Part shown: positions 47,292 through 58,839 of the stretch, in pieces
How the letters are laid out: each line of letters starts with the position of its first letter
Position numbering within the stretch: position 1 is the stretch's first letter
Notes under the pieces: model-generated
What the model saw: the letters and a program-made list of their open reading frames with translations, nothing else
What the model was told of the DNA's origin: nothing
Databases searched by the model: none
Position numbers and translations under genes: made by a program
Source: Callorhinus ursinus
Taxonomy: Eukaryota > Chordata > Mammalia > Carnivora > Otariidae
Assembly (NCBI RefSeq): GCF_003265705.1
Contig: NW_020312817.1
Location: 33,815,820-33,879,819 of the forward strand
Direction: 5' to 3'
Length of the DNA stretch: 64,000 nt

Positions 47292-48189
47292 AAGCTAAAA
47301 ATAAGACTAACTAAACAAAATGGTAGAGCACTGGACATGAGTCACATTCTGAAAAGAAACCTGATTTCTATAACAAAAATTAATGTCCTAATATCAGTGA
47401 GGAATCCATATGAAGCAGATTACAGAGGTTATATTGACAATTAAATAAAAGGTGAAGAGGTAATGAGAAAGATACAAAGGGGAAATATCAGTATAGATTT
47501 TGAAAAAAAAGTTATTGGCTGTTCAAAATTCTTTTCAATAATAGAACCCATTATTTTAAAGTACCATCTATACAAGTAATAATATTGGTTGAATACACTG
47601 TTGAATGTCAAATATTCTATTTAACTCATCAAGGACATAATCAGCAGAGAATAAATTTTGAAGAATTCACTGGACATACGGATACCCTGGCACTAGAACT
47701 AATCTTGCTGTTCCCACATAATGTCCTCAGAATGTCAACCAATCGCTCTGTCTACACTGCCCAGTCCGGGCAAAACTCCCGTTTGCATGGTGCTGGGAAG
47801 CCAGAAAACCTTAGTGATTTCAAGAGATGTGAGGAAAATACACAGAAAAACACTCAGCAAGAAAGGTAGATGATACTGCCTATTTTTAAACTCAAGTGCT
47901 ACTGATCCTGTTCCAGGCTTCAGTTTAAAAAACTGATGAGCATCCTAAATGTAGTCTTCAAAAGAAGAATCTTCAATAGCTCAAAAAACAAGGTTATAAC
48001 TCACTCCAGAAATCTCAGGAAATGAAAGAAGGAAATTCTTTGCCTACTTCAAGCAGAAAGTGTGTCTAATCCTGCTCTACATTCCCCCTCTTATCTGTTC
48101 TTCATCTGGTGAAACTGCTAACTCCATTGACAAGTCAAATGCTGTTGAATTTATAAAAATGTAAGAGCTTTTTTTGAACGAGCTAATTG
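47292..48189. other. Nothing recognised
   Basis: A 94-codon ORF at 47585-47869 has no recognisable motif. No repeat family seen. Confidence 0.4.
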
Positions 48190-48650
48190 TATCAGTTATG
48201 TGTTGCTGTGTAATGAGCAAATTACTCAAACTTTAGTATTTTAGAGCAATAAGAATTTATTATCTCTCGGGGCTGCGAGGTTCAGGAATCCAAGAGTGGC
48301 TTGGTTGGGTGATTCTGTCTCAGGGTTTTTCATGAGGCTGCAGTCGAACTGCCTCTCAAGGCTTGAATGGGGTGGGAGAAAGCACTTCAACACTCATTCT
48401 TGTGGCTGTTGGCAAGGAGGCCTCAGTTCATCTCTCTCCTCTTGCATTTTACCATAAGCAGCAGGAGAAACCAGGCAACACTTTTAATACTTTGCTTGGA
48501 GATCTCAGCTAGATCACCCAGTCACTATAGGCAACAATGTTGTAAAAAGTTTCTGCCACTAGAGAGCAAGGATCCCCTCTCCTCAAGTTTCCAATAACAT
48601 TTACCTTACTTTCCTGCAAGCCCTTGCTGGGAGCCTTATCAAATAAAGAC
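48190..48650. repeat. Ancient dispersed repeat, family unresolved
   Basis: The run tgttgctgtgtaatgagcaa, ttttagagcaataagaattt, attatctctcggggctgcga and gaatccaagagtggcttgg follows a common mammalian repeat that I recall as starting tgttgctgtgtaacaaatta. It could be an old LTR or an L1-associated segment; I cannot name it safely. Confidence 0.5.
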
Positions 48651-48689
48651 CATATGGCTTTAAGGCTTCAACAGACCCTTTCTTCAAGG

Positions 48690-49230
48690 GCAATGTTTGA
48701 GTAGGATCTAAAGGGAGTCAGGAAGAGAACCATGCAGCTACTTGGGGGAAGAACATTCCCATTGTAGGAAGCAGCATGCACAAAAGCATTGAAGTAGGGA
48801 TGCTCAACATGTTCAAGAAATAGCCCCAAGGCCAGGTTGGTTGCAGCAAAATGAATGGAGGAAAAAGTAGAATGAGTAGGAAGAAGGAGCTAGAGCAAAG
48901 AGTCAGATCATTTAGTGGCTTACAGGCTGCTTTAAAGATTTGGATTTCTCTCTGATTGAGGTGGTGACATAATGGAGGAAATGCAATCTGATTTAAATTA
49001 TAAAATCACCCTCTTGGATGCTATATAGAATATAACTCTGTGTGTGTGTGGGGGGGGTACCTGGAAGTCAGTTGGTAAATTTATTACAGTTCAAGTCAGT
49101 CCAAGTATGAGACAATGCCCTAAAAGTGGCTCATAGCCCTAGAATTAGTGAGAAATTATTGGATTTTGAATATATTCTAAAGGAAGAGTCAGAGGATTCA
49201 AAGGAACTGATGTTCTTTCCAAATTTTAAA
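48690..49230 (+). repeat. Ancient dispersed repeat, same family as 53080
   Basis: Contains gggggaagaacattcccatt, agcatgcacaaaagcattga, aaggccaggttggttgcagc and a tcagatcatttagtggctta block. This order recurs at 53080-53560 and matches a widespread mammalian repeat whose name I cannot fix by eye. Confidence 0.55.
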
Positions 49231-49234
49231 ACAT

Positions 49235-51120
49235 AATGATGAATAGTTAAATGTACAAATAAAACTAGCTTTGAAATAAATGCTAGTCAATATAACACTA
49301 AAAAGACAGCAAATGTTATAGATGAATTAATTAACATAAATATTATTAACTTGAATATTATATACAAGAAACAGTTAAAATACATTGAAGTTGAAACAAA
49401 AGGGAAAGAAAACAAACTGAAGAAGATACTTTATTCATCTATAAAAATCTTATAAAAATATTCATCTCTAATAAGACAGTATGTGTTTGCAAGACCAATT
49501 TTAGTATATCCACCTAAACATTAGCTACATGGTTTCAGAGTCCATTCCATCACAGTTCTGGAAGTTACCTCATTCCTTTTGTAAGCATTTACAGAAGGTC
49601 AGACATTCAGTGCTTGGGAAAGAGAGTTTACCAAAGCAGCAAACATCCCCACCCTCTAGAAGCTTTTCGTTTTGAAGCTCCATATTACATACTACCAGTG
49701 AGCTGATGAGAAGTCATAATTTTATAACTTTCAAGACTTGGGATCATTAGCATTTGATTATAAAACCAAAGATACACATTCATAAAATATCAAATTGCAA
49801 TCCTGATAAATAGATCATTGGGGCATTCTTTTTGGGGGGGCATTCTGTTTTACATCTAAAGTTTGAGGTTATTAAGTCAATAAAAAAAAAAACACTTGTG
49901 CATTACACAGATAACTCAACTTCATAATCAGGTTTGGAAATTCAAAGTTCCTTTACTCATCTTTATACAACTGAACTAGTTCTAATTTATCATAGAACGT
50001 ATTGACCCAAAGGAAAGTTTGACACATGAAAAGGGCAGATGACACCTGATAATTAATGGAGCAGTATAAGACAAGCGTCTTGGTGGCTGTGTTTATCAGA
50101 GAAAGAATAATGAAGTAACTGAAATTGCACATTGGTAGTCAGCCTTTCAGTGGTTTTAGTGCATAAATTGCCTTACCATTAACTATGACTTTAAAATGTA
50201 TTTGAGAGTAGCTACCTTAAAATGCATAAAGGCAAAGAATCTGCAGAACCTGAGATATTCTGACCAGGAAAGCTGATGATTTGGAAATAATATTTCAAAG
50301 ACAAATTCAAAGTAGATGGTAGTATAGTTTTATTTCTTTGATCACTATTGTACTGAATATCCAATAGAAGCACTTTAAATTTTACCCTAAGGTAAAAGTG
50401 GCATAGGACAGAGCCCAGGTATGGACTGGCCCTCAATCTCTTCTAAGTATAGCCCCAGGCCACTGACCCCTTTCTGTTCCAGGAGTCTATTCTACATCTA
50501 TTTAGGCCCTATGTAGTCACTAAAGATTATCCAGCACCTCCAGTCATCCTTCACCTATTAGTTGTCCTCTCATATGCTCTTTTTGGATACTGATGCTATG
50601 TTATGATGTCCAGTACTACAATTTGTCTCTGTCGTCCATGAGGTACAACCAGCCATGTTGTTAGAGTATTTATTAGCTAATCATTAAGTTTGCAAGGAAA
50701 CCTGGAGTTGTAAATATAGTCTGAGTGGTTATTGAAGGTAGTTCTGGGAATAGAGCAGGACTTGATAAAGTATTTTTTAATTATGGGTATCATCATTTTA
50801 TGGAATACATTTACACTATAAATCTTTTGCCAATGACCAACGTAGTCTTGACATTTATTCCTTTTACAAAACCAGGACTGTTGTTGCAATCTGTGCCTGA
50901 AGAATTGCTAGATGCTACACATATTTAAGGGAATGTATTGCTTGGAGATTGAAGATTATTTTAAAATAGGAGATTGGGGCATTTTTTTCTTCCCCTATTA
51001 TAATAACTTCAGTCCTTAGTTGCTGAATTCACACTCATTCTTACGGACAAAGTTATGGGATTTTTTAGGTGGTATGATAGTGCTAGTGGAAGCTTCAGAT
51101 TCATATTTAATTGATATTAA
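49235..51120. other. Nothing recognised
   Basis: AT-rich DNA, short A and G runs (49838-49845), no gene or family identified. Confidence 0.45.
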
Positions 51121-51124
51121 TAAT

Positions 51125-51335
51125 AACTGATTTACTACTATTTATCAGGCACTGTGTTAGGTACTTTGACTGGTTGCCTTAATTTAGCCCAAACAAGCAG
51201 ACATGACTTAGTCCTTTTATTCAAAGAGGGAAACTGAAGCTTGGAGAGATAAAATAACTTGCTTGAAGCATCAAAGACTCTGTTTAGATTCAGGTTTTTA
51301 TTCTCAGTCTAGTATTCTCTGTCATACCACACAGA
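51125..51335 (-). mobile_element. MIR fossil
   Basis: Antisense MIR order: tttatcaggcactgtgttagg, aaagagggaaactgaagctt, gagagataaaataacttgct, ttagattcaggttttta. Confidence 0.75.
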
Positions 51336-51339
51336 CTCA

Positions 51340-52235
51340 CTTATTATTCTGCAAGGAGGATTCATACCCTTAACCTTTAGTCTTAAACATCTGTGACAGT
51401 CATCATCAGAGACAAGCTACTAATCCTATTGTGTTCTGGGTTATTATTTCTAGAAAGCCATTTTAGTCTGAGGATTAGAGGGGCAAAAGTAAGCACCCAG
51501 CTACATTTCACAATTAGTGATTCAAAATCTTCAACATTCCCACAGACAGAGCTTCACTTTTAAATGACAAATTTTTATTTCAATTTCTCAGGGGTTTGAA
51601 CAAAAGCCAAGATTGGAGCTTGGTTTTCTCAAATTGAGCTAGATTAAATTATATCTTGTCTTAAAAAAAATTATATCTTGTCTTCATCCTGTCATGCAAT
51701 GGCTTGGAATTACAAATAGTACTAACATGATTGCCCTTGTTCACTTTGATATACACATGACTACTAAAACCAACCTAAATTAATTAAACAAGTTTTAATT
51801 TGATTTTTAACCTTTTAAGCAGCCTAAAATAAGGGAGAAGATCTAATTTGGAAAACAGAGATGCCCGGGATGCCAAATCAGATTTAATCCATGTAACAAA
51901 CCAGATATTAACTTGACTGGAGACACATTTCTATGGACCAGTTTATGCCCTAAAGAGAGATCAAAAATGCTCATTCTGCACCTTAGAGACTTGGAATTAG
52001 GAAACGTATCTTGATAGACCGAGGTGCCTGGGTTCAGGCTCAGTGGACAATTCTGCTCTGGGATATATACTTATTTTCTACGAAAAGCCATCTAGCTTTC
52101 TTTTTTTTACTTTTAAATTATTTTTGTTTGTATACCACACTTGCCAAGATTTTACTGGACATGGAGGAGAACTTGGCAAAGTGTTTTGAATTATCTAAAA
52201 GGAAAATATGTGATCTGTTAATTAAGTGTTGGTGT
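51340..52235. other. Nothing recognised
   Basis: Contains a short duplication of attatatcttgtctt at about 51648 and 51670. No gene or family seen. Confidence 0.45.
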
Positions 52236-52237
52236 TG

Positions 52238-52274
52238 GTGATGATGATGAGGAGGAGGAGGAAGAGGAAGATGA
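52238..52274. repeat. (GAT)n/(GAG)n/(GAA)n purine-rich simple repeat
   Basis: gatgatgatgaggaggagga followed by ggaagaggaagatgac, adjoining the MIR fossil. Confidence 0.85.
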
Positions 52275-52430
52275 CAACATTTACTGAATGTTTACTATGT
52301 ACAAGACCCTATGCTAAGTTCTTTAAGTATAGTCACTTCTTTAGTATTTTTTCAGCCTCCCATTATCACCTCTATTTTTACAATGAAAAAACTAAGGGAC
52401 ATTTTTTCCCAATTAACTGAACCCAATTAA
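52275..52430 (-). mobile_element. MIR fossil
   Basis: Antisense MIR: aacatttactgaatgtttac, tatgtacaagaccctatgct, cccattatcacctctatttt, acaatgaaaaaactaaggga. Confidence 0.75.
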
Positions 52431-52700
52431 CAGTATAGGCACTGTCTTCTTTTACTTGTTTGTTATCATTCAGTAGAGCCATATATTCAATTAATGTCTA
52501 CTGAGAGTTGATTCTAGAGGCAAAAAGGTGAACATGACATATACCCTTGCCTCAAAGGGCTTAAAAATAAATAGGAAGCAAATATCAGAGGTTATCAGTT
52601 CTGCCTATGGACAAATTGCAGGGTACTATGAGAGTCCATAGGAGGGACTCCTAAGATGTTCTTTACATTCATGTGGAGGGAGACAAACATGAATTATTTT

Positions 52701-52894
52701 TTTAAAAAAAGATTTATTTATTTTAGAGAGAGAGAGAATGAGGGGAAGGGCAGAGGGAGAGAGAGAAGCTCAGGCAGACTCTGTGCTAAGTGTGCAGCCT
52801 GATGTGGGGCTTGACCCCAGGACCCTGAGATCATCACCTGAGCCAAAACCAAGAGTTGGAACACTTAACTGACAGAGCCACCTAGGTGCCCCCC
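52701..52894 (-). mobile_element. Older carnivore SINE
   Basis: Right end gagccacctaggtgcccccc; internal aaaaccaagagttggaacac replaces the usual gaaggcagacgct, as in the copy at 27665. TSD caaacatgaattatttt at 52684-52700 and caaacatgcattaatttt at 52895-52912 (two changes). Confidence 0.92.
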
Positions 52895-53079
52895 CAAACA
52901 TGCATTAATTTTAAAAACCATTATGTGTTATGCAGGAAACTAAAGTAGAGAAGGAGAACAGGGAAGTTCTAGGTAGGTAATGGTAGGACAATTTGAAATA
53001 GTAAGACCAGAGGGGGGAAAAATCCTTGAAAAGAAAAATATTTAAATAAAGACCAAACACTGATGTTTAATATCAGTGT

Positions 53080-53560
53080 TCAAATACCTGGAGAAATGAC
53101 AGTTTCATGATAGAGAAAAGAAAGAACAAATGCAAAGGCCCAGGGGAAGAATAATACATGATATGATGGTGAAACATCAAGGAGGTTAGTGTGGTTGGAG
53201 GGATGTGAGTGAGAAAGAGAGTAATAGGAGATTAGATCAGAAAAACAATGGAAGAACTAGATTCTTTAAGGATTTGAAAACTATTCTATATATTCCCTCT
53301 CTTTTTTATTGTTTGTTAACTTTTTCTCTGAGGAAATGAGGAATCATTAGAAGGCTGTGAGTGAAGGAGTAAAATAATTTGCGTTTCATTTTTAAAGTAA
53401 ATTTTTTCTACTGCATTGGATACAGATTATAGAGAGGTTAAGGAAGGAATCTGTGATACCAGTTAGACCAAAAGTTAGACTGATGAGATATGAGATGTGG
53501 AAGAGCTGAGGTGGAGATTAGGGGTTAATGATTTTGAGAGTGATAAAATGAAAATAAAAC
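53080..53560 (+). repeat. Ancient dispersed repeat, same family as 48690
   Basis: aagaacaaatgcaaaggccc, caaggaggttagtgtggttg, gagggatgtgagtgagaaag, ataggagattagatcagaaa and a ggaatcattagaaggctgtg block occur in the order seen at 48690. Confidence 0.55.
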
Positions 53561-54173
53561 TCAAGGATTATTCTAATTTACACATTAGGGACAAAATGAT
53601 TAAATATAACTGCAAACAATATAATGTAAAACATACCTTATCTTACTTTATGCTTGGGCATTTCTATGGTCAATAAACTCAGTTAATATCGATGAAGATA
53701 AGATCATTCATTTCCTTGCCTCTTGTACTCAATAAATTTGGTTACTACCATTGGCACAAACTGTATGCTATCGAAAGTAACTATCTCTCAAAAATTTGTT
53801 AATGATTAGATACTCATGTGAAAAAATGAGCTTTGACTCTTACCCCATGCCATACACTAAGATGAACTTGACATGGATCATAAATACAGATGTTAAGTTA
53901 AAACAATAAGACTTTAAGAAGAAAACATAAAAGAAAAATCTTTACAACCTAGGAGTAAGTGAAAATTTCTTCAATAAGACTCAAAAAGCAAAACCATTTA
54001 AAAATTGATAAATTGGACTTTTTCAAAATAAAATGATTTGTTCTTCAGAAAAAAAATGAAAGCAACGTTGAGAAGATACATATATTCTCCCAGAATTATA
54101 TACAGATAATAAAATATATAATGTTCTTCAAAAGAGCATTAAAAAAAGGGAAAGACAGCAATGCTGGAAGGAT

Positions 54174-54238
54174 ACACACATATACACACACACACATACA
54201 CACACACACACACAAATACATCCACACACAAACACACC
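54174..54238. repeat. (CA)n-rich interrupted microsatellite
   Basis: ca/ta/aaata mixed units inside the old L1. Confidence 0.9.
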
Positions 54239-55035
54239 ATATCATATATATACGTATATGTGAAATAGATATATTTATATATATCAATAAATATATGTTG
54301 ATTATACTCAAGTTTATATAGAGTAAATAAGAACTCTTAAAACCGATAGTAAAAAAATAAATAACCTAATATAAAATAAGCAAAATATCTGAATAGACAC
54401 TTCAGCAAAGATATATAAATGACTAATAAGCACATAGAAAGATATGTAACAACAATAATTGCCTGAAAAATGCAAATTAAAACCATAATGAGATATGATA
54501 ACTCATGTAACTATTAGAATGGTTAAAAGACAAAAAAAAACATACAATAGCAATTATTGGCAATGATGTGGATCAACTGGGACTCTCCGAAATTGCTGGT
54601 AGGGATGTAAAATAAGATATCTACTTTGGGAAAACAGTTTTGAAGCTTCTTATAAATTTATAAACTTGGCTTAGAAAAGTGAAATTATGTGTCCACTCAA
54701 GGAGTTGGTACATGAATTTTCACTTCAGCTGTATTCATTACAGCTAAAACTTGGAAATAATCCAAGTATTCATCAACAGCTGAATAGATCAATTATGGTA
54801 TATTCATACAATGAAATTCAGCCATAAATAGATAAGAACCATTAATACACAGAACAACATGGATGAATTCCCAAAACATTATGCTGAGTGAAAGAAGCCA
54901 AACACAAAGGACAGTATGCTGTAAGATTCCATGAATATGACTCTCTAAGAGACAAATATAATTTATACTGTCAGGGCAGGCTATGGATTACCTGGATTTG
55001 TGGTGTTGGGGAAGGGGATTATTTAGGAAGGACAC

Positions 55036-55200
55036 AGTAGGGCTACCAAATTTAGCAATCCATCCATCAATCAAAAATACAGGACTCTCAGTTAAATTTA
55101 AATTCAGATAAAAAATAGATTTTTTTCACTATGTCTCAAATATTTCATGAAACATTTATTTTTTGAAATTTAAATTTAATTTGGCATCCTGACATCTGGC
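55036..55200. repeat. Palindromic interspersed repeat nested in L1 3'UTR
   Basis: Left arm aggactctcagttaaattta with aattcagataaaaaat is nearly the reverse complement of the right arm attttttgaaatttaaattt with aatttggcatcct. Left end tagggctaccaaatttagc. The shape is that of a short non-autonomous DNA transposon; family not named. Confidence 0.65.
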
Positions 55201-55297
55201 TGTGGTGATGGGAATGTTCTTAATTTTGGTTGTAGTAGTGCTTATGTAGATGTATGCTTTGTCTAAATACATCTAAAATTACACATTATTGTTTTTA

Positions 55298-55507
55298 TTT
55301 TTATTTATTTATTTTTATTTTAAATATTTTATTTATTTATTTGAGAGAGATAGAGATACTGAGAGAGAGTGTGAGCAGGGAGGAGAGGGAGAAGCAGGCT
55401 CCCCACTGAGCAGGGAGCCTGATGCAGGGCTTGATCCCAGGACTCTGAGATCATGGCCTGATCCAAAGGCAGACGCTTAAGCGACTGAGCCACCCAGTCA
55501 CTCCAAC
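55298..55507 (-). mobile_element. Carnivore SINE nested in L1 3'UTR
   Basis: Long ttta/attt tail at left, gagccacccagtcactcc at right (head mutated). TSD attattgttttta at 55285-55297 and tttattgttttta at 55508-55520 (one mismatch). Confidence 0.92.
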
Positions 55508-55546
55508 TTTATTGTTTTTAAATTATACCTCAATAAATTTTTTTTA

Positions 55547-55737
55547 GGGGCACCTGGGTGGCTCAGTCATTAAGCGTCTGCCTTTAGCTCAGGTCATGGT
55601 CCCAGGGTCCTGGGATCAAGCCCCACATCAGGCTCCCCGCTTCGTAGACAGCCTGCTTCTCCCTCTCCCCCTGCCTGTGCTCCCTCTCTCGCTGTGTCTC
55701 TGTCAAATATATAAATAAAATCTTTAAAAAAATAATT
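55547..55737 (+). mobile_element. Carnivore SINE (SINEC) at L1 3' end
   Basis: Head ggggcacctgggtggctcag, tcattaagcgtctgccttt, 3' gctgtgtctctgtcaaatat. A/T-rich flanks allow a TSD of about 12 bp (aataaattttttt / aataatttttt) but not a firm one. Inverted relative to the SINE 39 bp upstream. Confidence 0.92.
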
Positions 55738-55739
55738 TT

Positions 55740-56396
55740 TTTAAAAAAAACTGTTGTTGCTAACAAGATTACTAGATAAAGGTAGATGAAATCATTCACC
55801 ATAACCAAAAAAACGTTCCTCAAAATAAGATTATTACCATTGTATTAAATTTTATGTAAGAAGTGGAAAATTCATAAGGCTTGCAGATTACTGAGGCTCA
55901 ATCCTAGAATTTCTCCATATAAAATTGACTGCAGGGCATAACTGCTTATTAAAGTTCAAATATTCTTATATTTCCACTTATCTGGCGAACTAGCTGTTTA
56001 GAGAATTCTTCCTATAATTTTGATATGTGTTTATATTTTAATCTTCATAGATCATCAGCAGAAAGAAAGGTGAATCTTCACAGACTAGACTGTTGGCCTT
56101 GAATTTGGTTTTGACTTTCTATAAATTTATGAAGGGGGGAAAGAGATAACCTGGGCCTGAGAAGGTTGAGAGCCTGGATAAGAAAGCCCCATGTAATAAG
56201 TTCAGGGGAGGAAAAAAGGATTCCAATAAGTAACTTCCATAGTGAATTTACTAGGAAAATAAACAAAAACGGGTCTCAGATATACTGAGAATGTGCTTCA
56301 TTCTCAGCCTTCACTCTGGGAGGAGGAAAACAAAGAATCTGTCCCAGAATATACCTAACTTCAAGTCTACTGGCACATGGAGGGTTGAGACCAGAA
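55740..56396. other. Nothing recognised
   Basis: No gene or repeat family seen. Confidence 0.45.
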
Positions 56397-56408
56397 TTCT
56401 ACTCTTTT

Positions 56409-56581
56409 TTTTTTCTTTAATTTGAGAGAGAGAAAGAAAACACAGGCAGGGGGGACAGGTAGAGGGAGAAGCAGACTCCCTGCCAAGCAGGGAGCCCGAT
56501 GTGGGACTCAATCCCAGGACCCTGGGATCATGACCTGAGCCAAAGGCAGACACTTAACCCACTGAGCCACCCAGGCTCCCC
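56409..56581 (-). mobile_element. Carnivore SINE with shortened tail
   Basis: Left tttctttaatttgagagaga, right gagccacccaggctcccc. TSD ttctactctttt at 56397-56408 and 56582-56593. Confidence 0.94.
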
Positions 56582-56735
56582 TTCTACTCTTTTATTAGCC
56601 TTGAAAATCCTTAGCAAACTTTCAATTTAAAATGATTCTGGAATGGTTTCTGGTAGAAGCAAAAGTGTAGGCTCTTTGGAAAAACACACTTATACCTCAG
56701 TTCAGACCTCAAAGATTCCCAGGATAAAAGTTTCA

Positions 56736-56852
56736 GGGGAGGCCTGGGTGGCTCAGTCGCTTAACTCTTGATTTCAGCTCAGGTCATGATCTCAGGGTTT
56801 TGAGATGGAGCCCCACTTCAGCTCTGTGCTCAGGACAGAGTTGGTTTGAGAT

Positions 56853-56884
<32 letters not shown>

Positions 56885-56954
56885 TACCCCTCCCCCCACT
56901 CATGTGCATGCACATGCACGCACGCTTTCTTAAATAAATAAATAAAATCTTGTA
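56736..56954 (+). mobile_element. Older carnivore SINE (ttaactcttgatttcagctc subtype)
   Basis: Head ggggaggcctgggtggctcag, then cttaactcttgatttcagct, a (TC)n run and a catgtgcatgcacatgcac stretch before the tail. TSD aaaagtttca at 56726-56735 and 56955-56964. A distinct, probably older subfamily. Confidence 0.92.
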
Positions 56955-57224
56955 AAAAGTTTCAAAAAACACTATTCCCATTCAAACATTTCAAAATTTA
57001 TGAGCAAACAAATCACCTTGAGTAAGACTGAGCAGAAAACAAACAGCCAGACTAACAAAGCCTAGATACTGAGTTAGCACATGTTGATGTAAAAATAGCA
57101 TGCTTCATATTTTAATCCAGAATTTATTGAAATTTTGATTAAACAAGAAAATATTTAATCAAAGAAAGTAAAAAAATGGACAAATTTGTCCAAATAATAT
57201 CCACTTTTATAAATTAGCATAATC

Positions 57225-58650
57225 AAGGAAATACTGATTCATGGATAGATTAATAGAGAAATGGAATAAGAAAAAAGGAACATAGAACCAGACAGATACA
57301 TTCTTGAAAAGCTAGTATGTTATGGAGATGGTTCTGTATATCAAAAGTAATCAATAAAGTATTTGATAAATTGTATTGGGAAAAAATGTTTACATATAGA
57401 AAAAAAGTACTTGGTTTCACTCTTTGCACCATCAAAAAACTACTTCCTCAGGGGCGCCTGGGTGGCTCAGTTGGTTAAGCAACTGCCTTTGGCTCAGGTC
57501 ATGATCCTGGAGTCCCAGGATCGAGTCCCCCATCGGGCTCCCTGCTCAGCAGGGAGTCTGCTTCTCCCTCTGACCCTCTTCCCTCTCATGCTCTCTACCT
57601 CTCATACTCTCTCTCTCTCAAAAAAACAAAAACAAAAACAAACTACTTCCTCAGAGATGAAAGTGTTAATTTGAAAGGTAGAAATACAAAGCCATTAAAA
57701 GACAATATAAGAAAGATCATTATGATCTCAGAGTGGGTACAGATTTCTAAAGATGCTAAATAAAAAATATTTTAATAAGAAAGATTTAAAAGTTTGAAAA
57801 AAGCCTAGATTAGCATATACTAGCATTAATTAGAGAAAGATGCTTGCACCACAATTAACTGGCAAAGGATTAGTATCTAGAATACACAAAATTCATAGCA
57901 ACCAATGAGAAAATAAAAATAACCCAATAGAAAAAAAATTCAGGAACAAAAACTCCACAGAATAGAAAAACTATTATGTAAATCAATACATGAATCTCAT
58001 TAATAATTGGGGACATAAAAATTATGGAGGAAAAAAATTATGCCTGCCTGCTTGGTGAAAATTAAAATATCTAACTCAAGCACTGATTAGGATGTTGAAA
58101 GCTTTAGGACTACTTATACATTATTAATGGGAATATATAATTATGCTCTACTTGGGAAATCATGTTAGAAAACAATTTAGAATTGTTTCATAAAGCTGAA
58201 GGTAAATATCTTTTATGGCCCAGAAATTTCATTCTTATTTTTTCATCTCCTGGAGAAACTCTTACATATGTGGCACTGTGACAGATACATACAGTGTTAA
58301 GAGCAATGCAGTTTTGAACAGCAAAAAAGTGAATCAACCCAAATAGTTTTAATAGCAAAATGTATAAATGAGTTGTGATATATTCATGTAACGAGACACT
58401 ATAAAACAGTTAAACTGAATGAATTCCTTTCACTTATCAGTCTAGATGAATATCAAAAAATGTAGTGTAAAATGAAATATACATTCATAAAACAATACGT
58501 ATTTTTTCCATTTGTAGTAAGTCAACACTGAGCAAAAATGGATATTATATGCTTGGGAGATTCATAAATGTAAGACAAATGTATAAAGACAAGTAAATGT
58601 GTAGTGTATGTTGAGGCCTTTAAAGGTACAACTTTGCTAGTTTTTGGAAG
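57225..58650 (+). mobile_element. Ancient L1 fragment, ORF2 C-terminal region
   Basis: Sense L1 pattern in order: tagagaaatggaataagaaa near 57254, ctggcaaaggattagtatct, gcaaccaatgagaaaataaa, tactcaagcactgattagga-type text near 58080, caacccaaatagttttaata and atgaatatcaaaaaatgtag. No open frame left. Contains the SINE at 57452. Confidence 0.7.
57452..57639 (+). mobile_element. Carnivore SINE, ctgaccctcttccctctc subtype
   Basis: Head gggcgcctgggtggctcag, then gtctgcttctccctctgacc. Tail with caaaaa units. Perfect 15-bp TSD aaactacttcctcag at 57437-57451 and 57640-57654. Confidence 0.97.
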
Positions 58651-58839
58651 CTAGATGTTGGATATAAGGATGTTTGGAAATTATTCTTTATCTTGCATAT
58701 ATACATTATATACACACAGATATATATGCATATAAATTATTTATTATCTTATATATATATTTCTATAAATACCTATTTTTAAAAAATCAAGGAAAATGTT
58801 ATAATGCCATTCTTCTTCACAAGAAAACCATCAAAAGGA

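Larger units (their letters stand above)
53790..55546 (+). mobile_element. Old L1, ORF2 C-terminus to 3' end
   Basis: Sense L1 blocks: atacactaagatgaacttga, attggactttttcaaaataa, atatctgaatagacacttca, ggaaataatccaagtattca, acaacatggatgaattccca, gggaatgttcttaattttgg and the terminal taaattatacctcaataaat. Interrupted by a CA-rich tract, a palindromic element (55036-55200) and a SINE (55298-55507). Another SINE sits at its 3' end. Confidence 0.85.
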
